DNA from: CAYPNF01 sp964411985
GTDB lineage: Bacteria; Verrucomicrobiota; Verrucomicrobiia; Limisphaerales; J093
Assembly: GCA_964411985.1 (NCBI GenBank)
Contig: CAYPNF010000021.1
Coordinates: forward strand, 66,053 to 130,052
DNA: 64,000 bases
Direction: 5' to 3'
In this document: piece by piece, positions 42,818 to 51,522 of the stretch
How positions within the stretch are numbered: the first letter of the stretch is position 1
How the letters are laid out: each line of letters begins with the position of its first letter
Made by a program: the position numbers and the translations under genes
Notes under the pieces: generated by a model
Seen by the model: only the letters and a program-made list of their open reading frames with translations
Told to the model about the DNA's origin: nothing
Database searches by the model: none

Positions 42818-44476
42818 TTATGCCTTTCCAGACTTGGCTGCCTCCTGTGCCACCGCGTTCGGAGGCGGCCCGTCGTGACCCTGGCCGACCGGTTGCAGCA
42901 GATCCATGTACTCCTTGCGGAAAAAGCGAAGGGTGCTGAGTACGGGATTGGGCGCGGTCTGTCCCAAGCCGCACAGACTCGTGCTTCTCACCATGTCGCA
43001 GAGGTCCTCCAACAAAGCAAGATCTCGAGCGGTAGCCCTTTTCTCGAGAATCTTGGCCAGGAGCTGGTGCATCTGCACGGTGCCGGTCCGGCAAGGCACA
43101 CAACGCCCACACGATTCGTCCATGCAGAACTCCATGAAGAATCGGGCCACATCCACCATGTGCGTGCCTTCATCCATCACGATCATGCCACCGGAGCCCA
43201 TGATCGAACCCAGTTTCGTGAGGGATTCATAGTCTACAGGAGTATCGAGCGCGTCGTTGGGAATACAGCCGCCGGAGGGACCACCCGTCTGCACAGCTTT
43301 CACGGTCTTTCCGTCCGGTGCGCCACCTCCCATCTCTTCCACAATCTTCCGAAGGGAAGTCCCCATCGGCACTTCAATGAGTCCCGTGTTCTCGATCTTG
43401 CCAGCCAGGGCAAATACCTTGGTGCCTTTGCTCTTTTCGGTACCTAGACTGGAGAACCATTCAGGTCCCTTGAGGATGATAGGGGCAACATTGGCGAAGG
43501 TCTCCACGTTGTTGATCAAAGTAGGATGACCAAACAGACCGCTTTCCGCGGGGAAAGGCGGACGAGGCCGAGGTGTGCCCCGTTTTCCCTCGACGGATGC
43601 CATCAAAGCAGTCTCCTCGCCACAAACGAAGGCGCCGGCCCCGATGCGAATGTCGATATTGAAGGTGAAGGGTGAGTCGAAAACACCGCTGCCCAGGAGC
43701 CCATACTGCTTCGCTTGCCGAATGGCTGTCTGGAGTCGACTGATGGCCAGAGGGTACTCGGCTCGCACGTAAATGTAGCCCTGCTCCGACCCAACGGCAT
43801 AGGCGGCAATCGCCATGCCCTCAAGCACTCGATGAGGATCACTCTCCAGCACACTGCGATCCATGAATGCCCCAGGATCTCCCTCATCCGCGTTGCAAAT
43901 GACGAACTTTCTTGTGCTTTGAGTCTTGGCAACGGTAGTCCATTTGAGGCCGGTGGGATACCCCGCGCCGCCTCGACCACGCAGCCCGCTCTTCACCATG
44001 GCCCCCACCACCTCGGTGGGCGACATTTCCCGCAGAACGTGTCGCAGAGCCTGATACCCGTCCTCAGCGATGTACGATTCAATACGTTCAGGATCGATCA
44101 CCCCGCTGTTGGACAGGACGACAGACAACTGATTCTTGAAGAAAGGATGATTCCAATCCCCTCGGGAGACCTCGGTCATGCCTCCCACCAGCGTTCCTAC
44201 AACGGAGGAAGCGTCCGTGGATGTAACCCTTTGGTAAAGAGCTCCGTCAGGGTCTACCGCGACCAAAGGACCCTGACAACACAGGCGCATGCAGCCCACA
44301 CCTCGAACTTCCACTTGGTCGCTCAGACCCGCTGCCTTCACCGCCTCGTCGAGAGCCTTCTTGACCTCCTCCCCACCCGAGGAAATACATCCAGCCGCCA
44401 TGCAACACCGCAGCGTGAACTTCTTTCGGGAAGCGATCTCCGCCTCCTTAATTCGCATCAGATCGTCAAGAACCAT
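42818..44476 (-). CDS. hoxF: Bidirectional hydrogenase NADH-binding subunit HoxF
   Basis: 552 aa, NuoF-like. A thioredoxin-like [2Fe-2S] segment at the N-terminus (about 20-110; CCMAAGC, GCMRLCCQGP) is followed by the FMN/NADH module: GRGGAGYPTGLKW, NADEGDPGAFMDR, GAGAFVCGEETALM and GKRGTPRPRPPFP. Then comes a [4Fe-4S] motif ESCGRCVPCRTG (about 453-464). It exchanges electrons with NAD(H). It overlaps hoxE by 11 bases. Confidence 0.95.
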   Translation of the reverse strand: MVLDDLMRIKEAEIASRKKFTLRCCMAAGCISSGGEEVKKALDEAVKAAGLSDQVEVRGVGCMRLCCQGPLVAVDPDGALYQRVTSTDASSVVGTLVGGMTEVSRGDWNHPFFKNQLSVVLSNSGVIDPERIESYIAEDGYQALRHVLREMSPTEVVGAMVKSGLRGRGGAGYPTGLKWTTVAKTQSTRKFVICNADEGDPGAFMDRSVLESDPHRVLEGMAIAAYAVGSEQGYIYVRAEYPLAISRLQTAIRQAKQYGLLGSGVFDSPFTFNIDIRIGAGAFVCGEETALMASVEGKRGTPRPRPPFPAESGLFGHPTLINNVETFANVAPIILKGPEWFSSLGTEKSKGTKVFALAGKIENTGLIEVPMGTSLRKIVEEMGGGAPDGKTVKAVQTGGPSGGCIPNDALDTPVDYESLTKLGSIMGSGGMIVMDEGTHMVDVARFFMEFCMDESCGRCVPCRTGTVQMHQLLAKILEKRATARDLALLEDLCDMVRSTSLCGLGQTAPNPVLSTLRFFRKEYMDLLQPVGQGHDGPPPNAVAQEAAKSGKA

Positions 44477-44999
44477 GGCTCATCCATCCTTTCACTTTGG
44501 CCAAAGCCATTTCCGGCGTTTGGCGGGCCGTGACCAATCCATCATACACCACCGCCGGAGCGATGCCACACGCCCCAATGCACCGGGCTGTCAGGAGGGA
44601 CACCCGGCTATCGGGGGTGGTTTCGCCAGCCTTGATACCCGTAAACTTCTCGATGGTCTCCACCACCTTGTCAGCACCCTTCACGTAGCAAGCGGTTCCC
44701 ATGCAGACTACACAGCTGTGGGCCCCTTTGGGTTTCAGGGTAAAATAGTGGTAGAAAGTCGCAACCCCATACACCCGGCTCGGAGGAAGCTTCAGGCTGT
44801 GAGCAATATGCACCAGCAACTCGTTCTCGAGGTAGCCGAAGAGTTCCTGGGCTTTATGCAGCACCTCGATCAGCGCATCCTGCTTGTGCTGCTGACGCTT
44901 CATCAACGTGTCGAGGATTTTGTAGCGCTTGTCGGCGGCCGCTGGATTCTTGGTTCCCTGGCCAGGCCCGGCTGGAGCTGTTTGCGCGATCGCTTCCAT
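44466..44999 (-). CDS. hoxE: Bidirectional hydrogenase subunit HoxE
   Basis: 177 aa, NuoE-like [2Fe-2S] protein. Helical N-terminal part with ALIEVLHKAQELFGYLENELL, then VYGVATFYHYFTLKPKG, and cluster ligands in CMGTACYVKGA and CIGACGIAPA. HoxE is found in cyanobacterial-type five-subunit Hox enzymes. First gene of the operon; no clear Shine-Dalgarno is seen. A long inverted repeat lies 50-102 bases upstream. Confidence 0.94.
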   Translation of the reverse strand: MEAIAQTAPAGPGQGTKNPAAADKRYKILDTLMKRQQHKQDALIEVLHKAQELFGYLENELLVHIAHSLKLPPSRVYGVATFYHYFTLKPKGAHSCVVCMGTACYVKGADKVVETIEKFTGIKAGETTPDSRVSLLTARCIGACGIAPAVVYDGLVTARQTPEMALAKVKGWMSHGS

Positions 45000-45048
45000 A
45001 GGCGTCGTTCTTGCTCGAATCCCGCACTTTTCCTAATCCAGTACGGAG

Positions 45049-45101
45049 GTTGTTTGGTTAAAAGTTATGACTCCACCCTAGCGAAAGCCTCACCAAACAA
45101 C
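45049..45101. promoter_or_regulatory. Inverted repeat upstream of hoxE
   Basis: GTTGTTTGGT at 45049-45058 and its exact complement ACCAAACAAC at 45092-45101, 33 bases apart, extended on the outer side by GGAG/TCC with one extra base. On the minus strand a TTGACA (45118-45113) precedes it, so the dyad lies where a promoter and early leader would be. It could be a paired regulator site or an mRNA stem. Confidence 0.45.
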
Positions 45102-45167
45102 TCCCCGGAAATTGTCAAAAGTCAGCCTTTTCTTGCTATCACCCATCTTACACATCAGCAGAGAACC

Positions 45168-45878
45168 TTATCTCGGGCGTACTAATAACTCCTCAACAAT
45201 GACATGTGATGGCAAATTCACACAGAGCAGGACGCAATCGGCCACATCCTCAGGGCGCATCATTCGGGCGCGGGCTTCAGGACTGGGCGGCTCAGGTCGA
45301 AGCTTCAAGAGGGGGGTGTCAATATCGCCAGGAAAAACGGCGCAAGCGCGGACCCCATTCCCGCGTTCCTCTGCGTTGATGCTCTGCGTCAAGCCAGCCA
45401 ATCCAAACTTGGACATCACATAGGCAGGGCCGGCCTTGGGACTGGCCTGTTTCCCGGCATCGGACACAATGTTGACAATCGTCCCGGACCGCCGTTCGCG
45501 CATCTGTGGCAGGAATGCCTGTACACAGTAGTAAGCGCCGTGAAGGTTGGTCTCGATGAGTCGGGCATACTCCTCCTTCGACAACACGGCCAGGCTACGC
45601 CCGGGGGTGTTGGTCCCCGCAGCGTTGACAAGAACTTCCACCGCCTCCAACCCGGCACACACCTCGACTCCCATCTTCTCTACCGCCAGGTGGTTGCGAA
45701 TATCGCACGGGCAAACGAGTAATTGCCGGGCAAGTTCCCCAGCCATACTCACCGTCTCCCTCAGCGCCTCCTCCCGGCGTCCGACCAATGCAACCCGAAA
45801 ACCCAAACGCGCCAAGCCCAACGCCACCGCTTGGCCCACTCCGCTGCCCGCCCCGGTCACTACCGCTGTTTTCATCAT
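45168..45878 (-). CDS. Short-chain dehydrogenase/reductase (SDR)
   Basis: 236 aa classical SDR. Cofactor motif TGAGSGVG (residues 8-15), NAAG (about 87-90), catalytic Ser in IVNIVSDAG, and YVMSK (Tyr and Lys of the active site). The RREEAL segment after the second strand favours NADP(H). The C-terminus DIDTPLLKLRPEPPSPEAR resembles 3-oxoacyl-ACP-reductase-like SDRs, but the substrate cannot be assigned. It stands alone, 168 bases upstream-side of the hox operon on the same strand. Confidence 0.92.
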   Translation of the reverse strand: MMKTAVVTGAGSGVGQAVALGLARLGFRVALVGRREEALRETVSMAGELARQLLVCPCDIRNHLAVEKMGVEVCAGLEAVEVLVNAAGTNTPGRSLAVLSKEEYARLIETNLHGAYYCVQAFLPQMRERRSGTIVNIVSDAGKQASPKAGPAYVMSKFGLAGLTQSINAEERGNGVRACAVFPGDIDTPLLKLRPEPPSPEARARMMRPEDVADCVLLCVNLPSHVIVEELLVRPR

Positions 45879-46061
45879 AAGATCAGATGGATTACCTGCG
45901 TCGTTCAGGTCTGGAAACCTTCTTATTAGACTCTGTGCCGAGCCTGAGTGTCAAACCAATGTATTGACAGCGGCCAAGCCGTTCCGCACGCTTGCCCCTC
46001 CGGTCTTGGATCGGGTTACTGTTTCTGTAGTATGCTGAAGTGTCATGAGTTATTTGGTTTC

Positions 46062-46529
46062 ATGTCTCCCGCCCTGGCGCAGGAGATCTTGGAGTATGCG
46101 TACGGTTCGGACAAGCTTCTCTACCGCGCAATCCTGAGTGCGGTGGCGGAAGCGCGCCGGCTACGTCCCGCCTTTTTTGAGAAGAAGCCTCGGACTGAGC
46201 GCCACACCGACATGTTGGGAATGCTGAGCAAACCTCGTTTGGAAGAGGCCAGCGCAAACCTCCTCCGCACTTGGCTTCTCAAGAGTCAGACCGCCATGCT
46301 GGGCGACTTTCTCGATGCGATGGGGATCAAGCATGACAAAGGAGTGGTGAGCGATTTTCCGGCGACGGTGGAGGATGCGAAACTCACCGCGGCGGTGGAA
46401 GGACTCCTGGCTAAGTACCCGGCGGACAAAGTCACCGTCTACCTGAACACGATCACGGCCACAAGCGGAGTCAACTGGCCCAACCTCGAAACCATGCTAC
46501 AAAACGATAGTCGGCTTCAGCCAGCGTAG
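46062..46529 (+). CDS. Conserved hypothetical protein
   Basis: 155 aa from ATG 46062 (MSPALAQEILEYAYGSDK); in-frame ATG 46032 would add 10 residues. All-helical and soluble, with RRLRPAFFEKKPRTERH, LLRTWLLKSQTAMLGDFLDAMGI and LLAKYPADKVTVYLNTI. I recall a family of similar small proteins in Verrucomicrobia of unknown function. A clear terminator follows. No catalytic residues are apparent. Confidence 0.7.
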   Translation: MSPALAQEILEYAYGSDKLLYRAILSAVAEARRLRPAFFEKKPRTERHTDMLGMLSKPRLEEASANLLRTWLLKSQTAMLGDFLDAMGIKHDKGVVSDFPATVEDAKLTAAVEGLLAKYPADKVTVYLNTITATSGVNWPNLETMLQNDSRLQPA

Positions 46530-46557
46530 TTACTCGTTCGCCCCTACAACTTTTCTC

Positions 46558-46583
46558 AAGGCCGCCTTTCGGCGGCCTTTTCG
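46558..46583 (+). terminator. Rho-independent terminator
   Basis: AAGGCCGCC, loop TTTC, GGCGGCCTT, then TTCGTT: a perfect 9-bp GC-rich stem (46558-46566 with 46571-46579) with a short T stretch, 28 bases after the stop of the 155-aa gene. It may also serve the convergent gene from the right. Confidence 0.85.
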
Positions 46584-46674
46584 TTGGGTACCGAACGCGC
46601 CCTTGCTTGGCCGGAAGTTACCATTCCGCATAACAGCGGAGCAGTGCCAGGCCTGGGCGTTGTTCTCCCAGGCG

Positions 46675-48090
46675 TTAACGCCGTGTCACCGTGACCGCGA
46701 TACTACTGGTGGCTGTAAGTCCTCCGGCGTCTGCAATCGTCACTTGGAGCCTGTAACGTCCCGGGCTCGGGAACCTCGCCAAGGTGTTCTTGGCCCTGTT
46801 TGGACCGTTCGCGCTGAACGTCACCCCTGCTGCACCGGAACCCGACCAGGTATACGTCAGGTTGGGCTCCCCTCCATCGTCCGCACCCAGTACGCTTAAC
46901 TCAGTCGGTACCCCGCTCACTGGGTCTGCAGCAACACTCGCTCCTTTGGCAATCGTCGGCGGTTTGTTGGGTGGTGCGTCCGGTCTCAAGAACCACGGCG
47001 TGGCGCTGGAATCGGTCGTCATCTGACAAAGCAGCAGGTTAGCATATTTGGTGAGGCCGCTGAGCGATGGGTGCAAGCCGTCCGAGGCCACATCAGCCAT
47101 GCTCCAGACGAGTCCGTCGTAGTGTCGAGGCGTGCCGTCGGGATAGCTCCAAAAGTAGGGTCCCCAGGCCAGCCACGGTGCTTTGACCGGTCCTCGGGCA
47201 GGATCGTAATTGAGATCCGGAGCACCATGGATCTGGTCCTCGATCACCCACTTGACTCCCCAAGCTGCGTCGTGATTGAACGGTTCGATAGGGCCACCGA
47301 TAAATTCGACGTTCTTCGCAAGGGTTGCGGTCATGTACATCGCTGCTTTGGTGGAGCTGTAGATGATTCTGACGTTGGGATAACGCGTGTAGATGGCGTG
47401 AACGATCTCCTTCCACGCGAGCTTCGATTGTTGAGCATCCGCCGGGAAAGTCCTGGCCTCCGGGGGCAGATTGGTTCCCCACGATTTTCCCGACACAGGC
47501 ATGGAGAGCCAAACGATTTGGACCTGCCGGGGGGTGACTCCCTGCTCTTTGAGCGCGTGGTCGAGCGACCTGTAAAAAGGGCTGTTCGGACCCGGATCGC
47601 CTGTGCCCCCATTACCTCCGTCTAGCTGGTATTCGAAGCCATAGGCGATGAAGAGCTTAGCGTTCCTGGCTGGGTTAGCATTCGCCCGGGTCATAAAGGT
47701 TGTGGAGGTATCGCTTTCGTCGCCACGATGCCACGCCCCATACCCGTTCGAGACGCTCACTGGCATCATGACAATCTTGCCGTTCATGTGGTCAGGTTTG
47801 CCATCGCCGTCCAAAGGCACGATGCTTTGCGCGATTTTTCGTCCCGCCGCATCGTGGGCGGCAGGGCGGGCATTGCTTGCGCCCGGATACAGGCCTCCCT
47901 CCTGTCCATTGTAGGTCTGTCCGGGACCGAGATCCACGAGGGGCGGCAACATCCCGTTCCCTTGTCCGGGGGCATCGTCGTCAGCATGGCGCTGCCCAAG
48001 ATCTGATTGCGAATAGGCGGAATACACCAGGCCCAGGCAGAAGATCGCGGAAGCATCGACGCTTAGGGCTCTTTGCAGGAGTGGATTCAT
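46675..48090 (-). CDS. Secreted SGNH-hydrolase-like protein with PKD-like C-terminal domain
   Basis: 471 aa from ATG 48090, which overlaps the preceding stop by 4 bases (ATGA). Signal peptide (about 1-28, ending SAYSQS). The central part resembles SGNH/GDSL-type esterase proteins: MPVSVSNGYGAW near the start, and SDGLHPSLSG (about 333-342) matching the DxxHP block V. The C-terminal 100 residues form a PKD/cadherin-like sandwich (ADDGGEPNLTYTWSGSGAAGVTF). The nucleophile block GDS is not clearly present, so activity is uncertain. Probably co-translated with the upstream glycosidase-like gene. Confidence 0.65.
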   Translation of the reverse strand: MNPLLQRALSVDASAIFCLGLVYSAYSQSDLGQRHADDDAPGQGNGMLPPLVDLGPGQTYNGQEGGLYPGASNARPAAHDAAGRKIAQSIVPLDGDGKPDHMNGKIVMMPVSVSNGYGAWHRGDESDTSTTFMTRANANPARNAKLFIAYGFEYQLDGGNGGTGDPGPNSPFYRSLDHALKEQGVTPRQVQIVWLSMPVSGKSWGTNLPPEARTFPADAQQSKLAWKEIVHAIYTRYPNVRIIYSSTKAAMYMTATLAKNVEFIGGPIEPFNHDAAWGVKWVIEDQIHGAPDLNYDPARGPVKAPWLAWGPYFWSYPDGTPRHYDGLVWSMADVASDGLHPSLSGLTKYANLLLCQMTTDSSATPWFLRPDAPPNKPPTIAKGASVAADPVSGVPTELSVLGADDGGEPNLTYTWSGSGAAGVTFSANGPNRAKNTLARFPSPGRYRLQVTIADAGGLTATSSIAVTVTRR

Positions 48091-51000
48091 TTTCGAGAAG
48101 TCGTTGGCCAATCGAAGGGATCGGAGGCCAGGATGAATTCCCGCTCAGCCGTTTGGGCTTCCTGAGCCCCCGGTTTGGCCGTCGCTCGCAACGTGTAAAT
48201 GCCCGCCGGAAGCGGAGCGGTTTCGAAATGGCCCTGCAAGAGTCCAGGCTCGGGTTTGCCTGCTTGCTCGGAGACGACCTGATTGCCCACCAGGAATTGA
48301 ACATGGATTCGATCAATTCCCGGCGCGGCACTGACTTTCCAATGCAGCCTCTCGCCAATGTAGTATTCATCGAGCGACGTCGATATCGACAATGCCGGCT
48401 CCTCAATCACCTGGAGCGAGATGTCGTCGATATAGAAGAAGGAGTTGCGGGCCGACTCAACCTCAGGGACCGCAACCCACGTGTGAATGTCCACGCTCTG
48501 GAGGTCGGGACTCAGGCGGCCCTGGGTTTCAAAATGGTTCCAGGAGGCAGGGTCAGTGACACCCCCGCGATAGTAAAAACCTTCGCCCGGCCCATCTTTG
48601 AGAGTCTGACGCAAGCCGAGGCCCGGCACCGTTTGCCCGCCACCCAGTCTCATCCAGTAGCCGACCTGAAAGCGTTTTCCGCGCAGGCTCCTGACCGTCT
48701 CAGGATCGAATCCCACGTTGACCACAAGCCAGCGAGCGTCGCGTCCCGTCGCCGTTGGGTCGGCGACTTTACTCAGGTCCCATTTCAACGAGCACCGGCC
48801 GGAGTGTGCCGCCTCGTCCGTCACGATCAACGCTCCGGCGGGTTTTTCGTCCGCTTTCGGATAACCCAGGTTATAGCGCCCCGGAGGAGTGCCGTCAGCG
48901 TGGGACGCTTCCTCGAACGAAGGATTAGCCACAACATTGGAGCCCAGCCTGGTCGGCGCGGGAGGATTGTCGGCCACGGCCGCGAACGGCAGGGCCAACT
49001 GCCGGTCTTTGCGACGTTGCTGTAACGCAAGAATTTCCCGTGCGATGCGCCAGCGGTATCGCGAAAACGCGAGCGGGCTTTCTATGCCTGGCGCATCGGG
49101 ATCCAGCAGCGGACGTAACACACGCTCGCCCCGTTCCGCAGCGGCGACTTGGCCCTGGGCTTTGGCCCGAGCGATCTGCTCCTGCAGCGTCGCTACATAC
49201 CGGCAATCGTCGATGCCTTCCCGGCAAAGCTCCCAATAGATCGTCGGGGTCAACTTGTCGACGCCAGGGAACACCACGTTCCAATCTTTGTGCCCGCCGT
49301 CGAAATCGTTAAAAGGGTTGTCTTTGGTGCAATCGAACCCCCAGGCGGTAGCCACTTCCGCACCGGAGCGCAGAAACTCAAAGCCAGTCATGTTGCGCGA
49401 GCCGGTGGTGCTGCCCCCATAAAACATTCCATTGTCGTAGTACCAGAAAGGATGGCCCTGTTGCGCCTCTTGCAGAGCCTTCTTTCGATTGTAATCCCCA
49501 TAGGCATAGATTCGCACATCGACGCGGTCGCCCAAACGCTGGACATCGCCGGCGCCGACGGTGGTGGCGGTTTGGCAGCCCGGCACGGCGTGGACGAAAT
49601 CGAGCACGTTCTCCGCGAACTGCATGCGGTTTTCGGTCTTATTGTTGCCTGGCTCATCGATGGGATAGAAATAGATCCGGGGCCAGTTTCGGCGGGCCGC
49701 TTCCTCGTGAATATGCCGGACAAGGCCAGTGATCGCCTGGCGGGCTTTGGGACTGAAGGTACCGGGAACGTGTTTTTTGCCGGGCTCGGCGAATTCATAT
49801 TCGAAGTTACGGAAAGTGTACTCGCAACCGATTGCCACCGGGGTTGTGGCGCCGAGCGTTTTCCAATAATCGAGGGTGCGAGCGAGCGCGGAAATATCAT
49901 ACTGGAAACTGCCATCCGGTTTCTCCTTTGCACCGAAATAGAAGTTGAAAATCGCCAGGTCGAATCCGTGAGCCCGGTAATCGGCCAAATCCGATCGGAC
50001 CAGCCGGGTCTGCTCCGCCAGCGTGTTGCGTCCCCGGCGTTCCGGACCACTCAGGCCGCCCACCGGGGGGAAGCTTTCCAGCCAGGTTCCCCAGTGCCTG
50101 TCGCGCGGGCGAGTGAGTTCAAACGGCAGCACGAGCAAGCGGCACTCGACGACGCTTGGCGCGGCTTTTGTCGGCCGGATCGTCAGTGGCATCCGGTAGC
50201 GCCCAGGCGGCGTATTCGATGGCACATGGACGGTCAGCCACCACTGCTTGAGCTGCCCTGCTCCGACTGCGCTCGCGCGGCTCTCGGATGGGTCGATCAT
50301 TTCGGGCACAACCACGTAATTGCCCTTTGCACCCCAGCTACTTTCCCGCTGCGGCCAGCAACGAACAACCCCGACTTCGACGTTTTCCGGGGCAATCGAC
50401 TGTTTCGTTTGTTCATCGACGAAGTGGCCGGTTTCGACCTTGACCGGGCCCAGGTCGATCCGGGCGGAAAGACAAAAGCTGGCCGGCTCATATTCGCCGG
50501 GTGTCGCGAACGCCGTCACCGGTTTGCCTATAGCGCTCCGCAAAGGTACAAATCCCGGCGTAATCTGCTCTGTATAATGGACTGGAGAAACAACGTAGCC
50601 TTTTTGTTGCTCGGCCGGAGTCCATTCCAGCGCCGGATTGGCAGGAAGGTGCTTCCGCTCCTTCCAATTGGGCAGCTCCGGCGCCGTAAGAAAGAAAATG
50701 TCCCGATCCATCTCCGATACCATCTTGGCCAATTCCGGACCTTCCTTGCCGATGACAAGACCGTTGAGAATCCAGCCGTGGGGCCCTTTGAACTCGATCT
50801 TGAGAGTGCCATCCGTCGCTCGCGCCTGAAAAGGCTCCATGAAGACAAATGCCCGGCGCGGGATGCGCACGTCCAGTTTCTTCTCCCCGTTCGACCACAC
50901 CTCAAAGAGTGGTGGGTCCCACTCGGCGTCACTCGCGATGAGCCAGACAGTATACTCACCATCGGGCATGGCTGCGTAAAAGGTATTATTGGTTGTGCCT

Positions 51001-51320
51001 TCGATGAAAGCGCAGGTCAGGTCGGATGTGGTCCGATACGCTCCGTACACGCTGGCCGTATATTCCTCCTTCGGGAGGACGATCTCAGAACCGCCCCGGT
51101 CAAAGGCCTCCAAGGTCTGCGTCGATTCAAAGCCGTACCCCGTTTCCGCGATGAAAATGTCTTTGACCGTCACCTTGGTAAAACCCGAACGAAGAACTGA
51201 TTTGGGAGTGCCAAACGCAAAGCGCCTCAGTTCCGGAGTGTTCTCCCCTCCCCAGCTTCTGGAGTGTGACAGGTTCACCAGAGCCAGAAGAATCAGCATG
51301 TGCAAAGACGTTATTCTCAT
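48087..51320 (-). CDS. Large secreted glycoside-hydrolase-like protein (DUF4091-type)
   Basis: 1077 aa from ATG 51320. Signal peptide (about 1-24). The N-terminal galactose-binding-like region (about 30-200) ends in WILNGLVIGKEG. Beta-sandwich regions (about 235-410) follow, then a TIM-barrel-like domain (about 415-770) with LAIFNFYFGAKE, RIYFYPIDEPGNN (candidate catalytic acid Asp/Glu), TPTIYWELCREGIDDCRY and the C-terminal helical signature of DUF4091 proteins. After that come a carbohydrate-binding jelly roll (about 815-985) and an Ig-like end. Likely extracellular polysaccharide processing. It is divergent from the MFS transporter. Confidence 0.8.
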   Translation of the reverse strand: MRITSLHMLILLALVNLSHSRSWGGENTPELRRFAFGTPKSVLRSGFTKVTVKDIFIAETGYGFESTQTLEAFDRGGSEIVLPKEEYTASVYGAYRTTSDLTCAFIEGTTNNTFYAAMPDGEYTVWLIASDAEWDPPLFEVWSNGEKKLDVRIPRRAFVFMEPFQARATDGTLKIEFKGPHGWILNGLVIGKEGPELAKMVSEMDRDIFFLTAPELPNWKERKHLPANPALEWTPAEQQKGYVVSPVHYTEQITPGFVPLRSAIGKPVTAFATPGEYEPASFCLSARIDLGPVKVETGHFVDEQTKQSIAPENVEVGVVRCWPQRESSWGAKGNYVVVPEMIDPSESRASAVGAGQLKQWWLTVHVPSNTPPGRYRMPLTIRPTKAAPSVVECRLLVLPFELTRPRDRHWGTWLESFPPVGGLSGPERRGRNTLAEQTRLVRSDLADYRAHGFDLAIFNFYFGAKEKPDGSFQYDISALARTLDYWKTLGATTPVAIGCEYTFRNFEYEFAEPGKKHVPGTFSPKARQAITGLVRHIHEEAARRNWPRIYFYPIDEPGNNKTENRMQFAENVLDFVHAVPGCQTATTVGAGDVQRLGDRVDVRIYAYGDYNRKKALQEAQQGHPFWYYDNGMFYGGSTTGSRNMTGFEFLRSGAEVATAWGFDCTKDNPFNDFDGGHKDWNVVFPGVDKLTPTIYWELCREGIDDCRYVATLQEQIARAKAQGQVAAAERGERVLRPLLDPDAPGIESPLAFSRYRWRIAREILALQQRRKDRQLALPFAAVADNPPAPTRLGSNVVANPSFEEASHADGTPPGRYNLGYPKADEKPAGALIVTDEAAHSGRCSLKWDLSKVADPTATGRDARWLVVNVGFDPETVRSLRGKRFQVGYWMRLGGGQTVPGLGLRQTLKDGPGEGFYYRGGVTDPASWNHFETQGRLSPDLQSVDIHTWVAVPEVESARNSFFYIDDISLQVIEEPALSISTSLDEYYIGERLHWKVSAAPGIDRIHVQFLVGNQVVSEQAGKPEPGLLQGHFETAPLPAGIYTLRATAKPGAQEAQTAEREFILASDPFDWPTTSRK

Positions 51321-51425
51321 CGATATTCGATTGGTTCTGGAGGCGGAACGATATGGCGAATCCGTCGCGGCTGCTCGTAGCCGGAAAGACAGAGGTCGCG
51401 GGCTTCGCAGCAGGATTCCGAACAT

Positions 51426-51473
51426 ATCGTTTTTGCAATGTCAAGACTCGACAGACTCGATCGTTTTTGGAAT
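51426..51473. repeat. Direct repeats in the divergent glycosidase/MFS promoter region
   Basis: ATCGTTTTTGCAAT (51426-51439) recurs as ATCGTTTTTGGAAT (51460-51473), 13 of 14 identical and 34 bases apart. Between them is a tandem AGACTCGA pair (51444-51451 and 51453-51460). The placement between divergent genes suggests regulator binding. Confidence 0.4.
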
Positions 51474-51522
51474 CGACATGCACCGCTGACTTGTTTAAGA
51501 AGCACGCAGCAATCATCCACCT

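Noticed and set aside
49149..51200. 683-codon open frame on the plus strand
   Set aside because: It is exactly antisense to the large glycosidase-like gene, which has a signal peptide and recognisable domains; the antisense translation shows no family and reflects GC-rich third positions.
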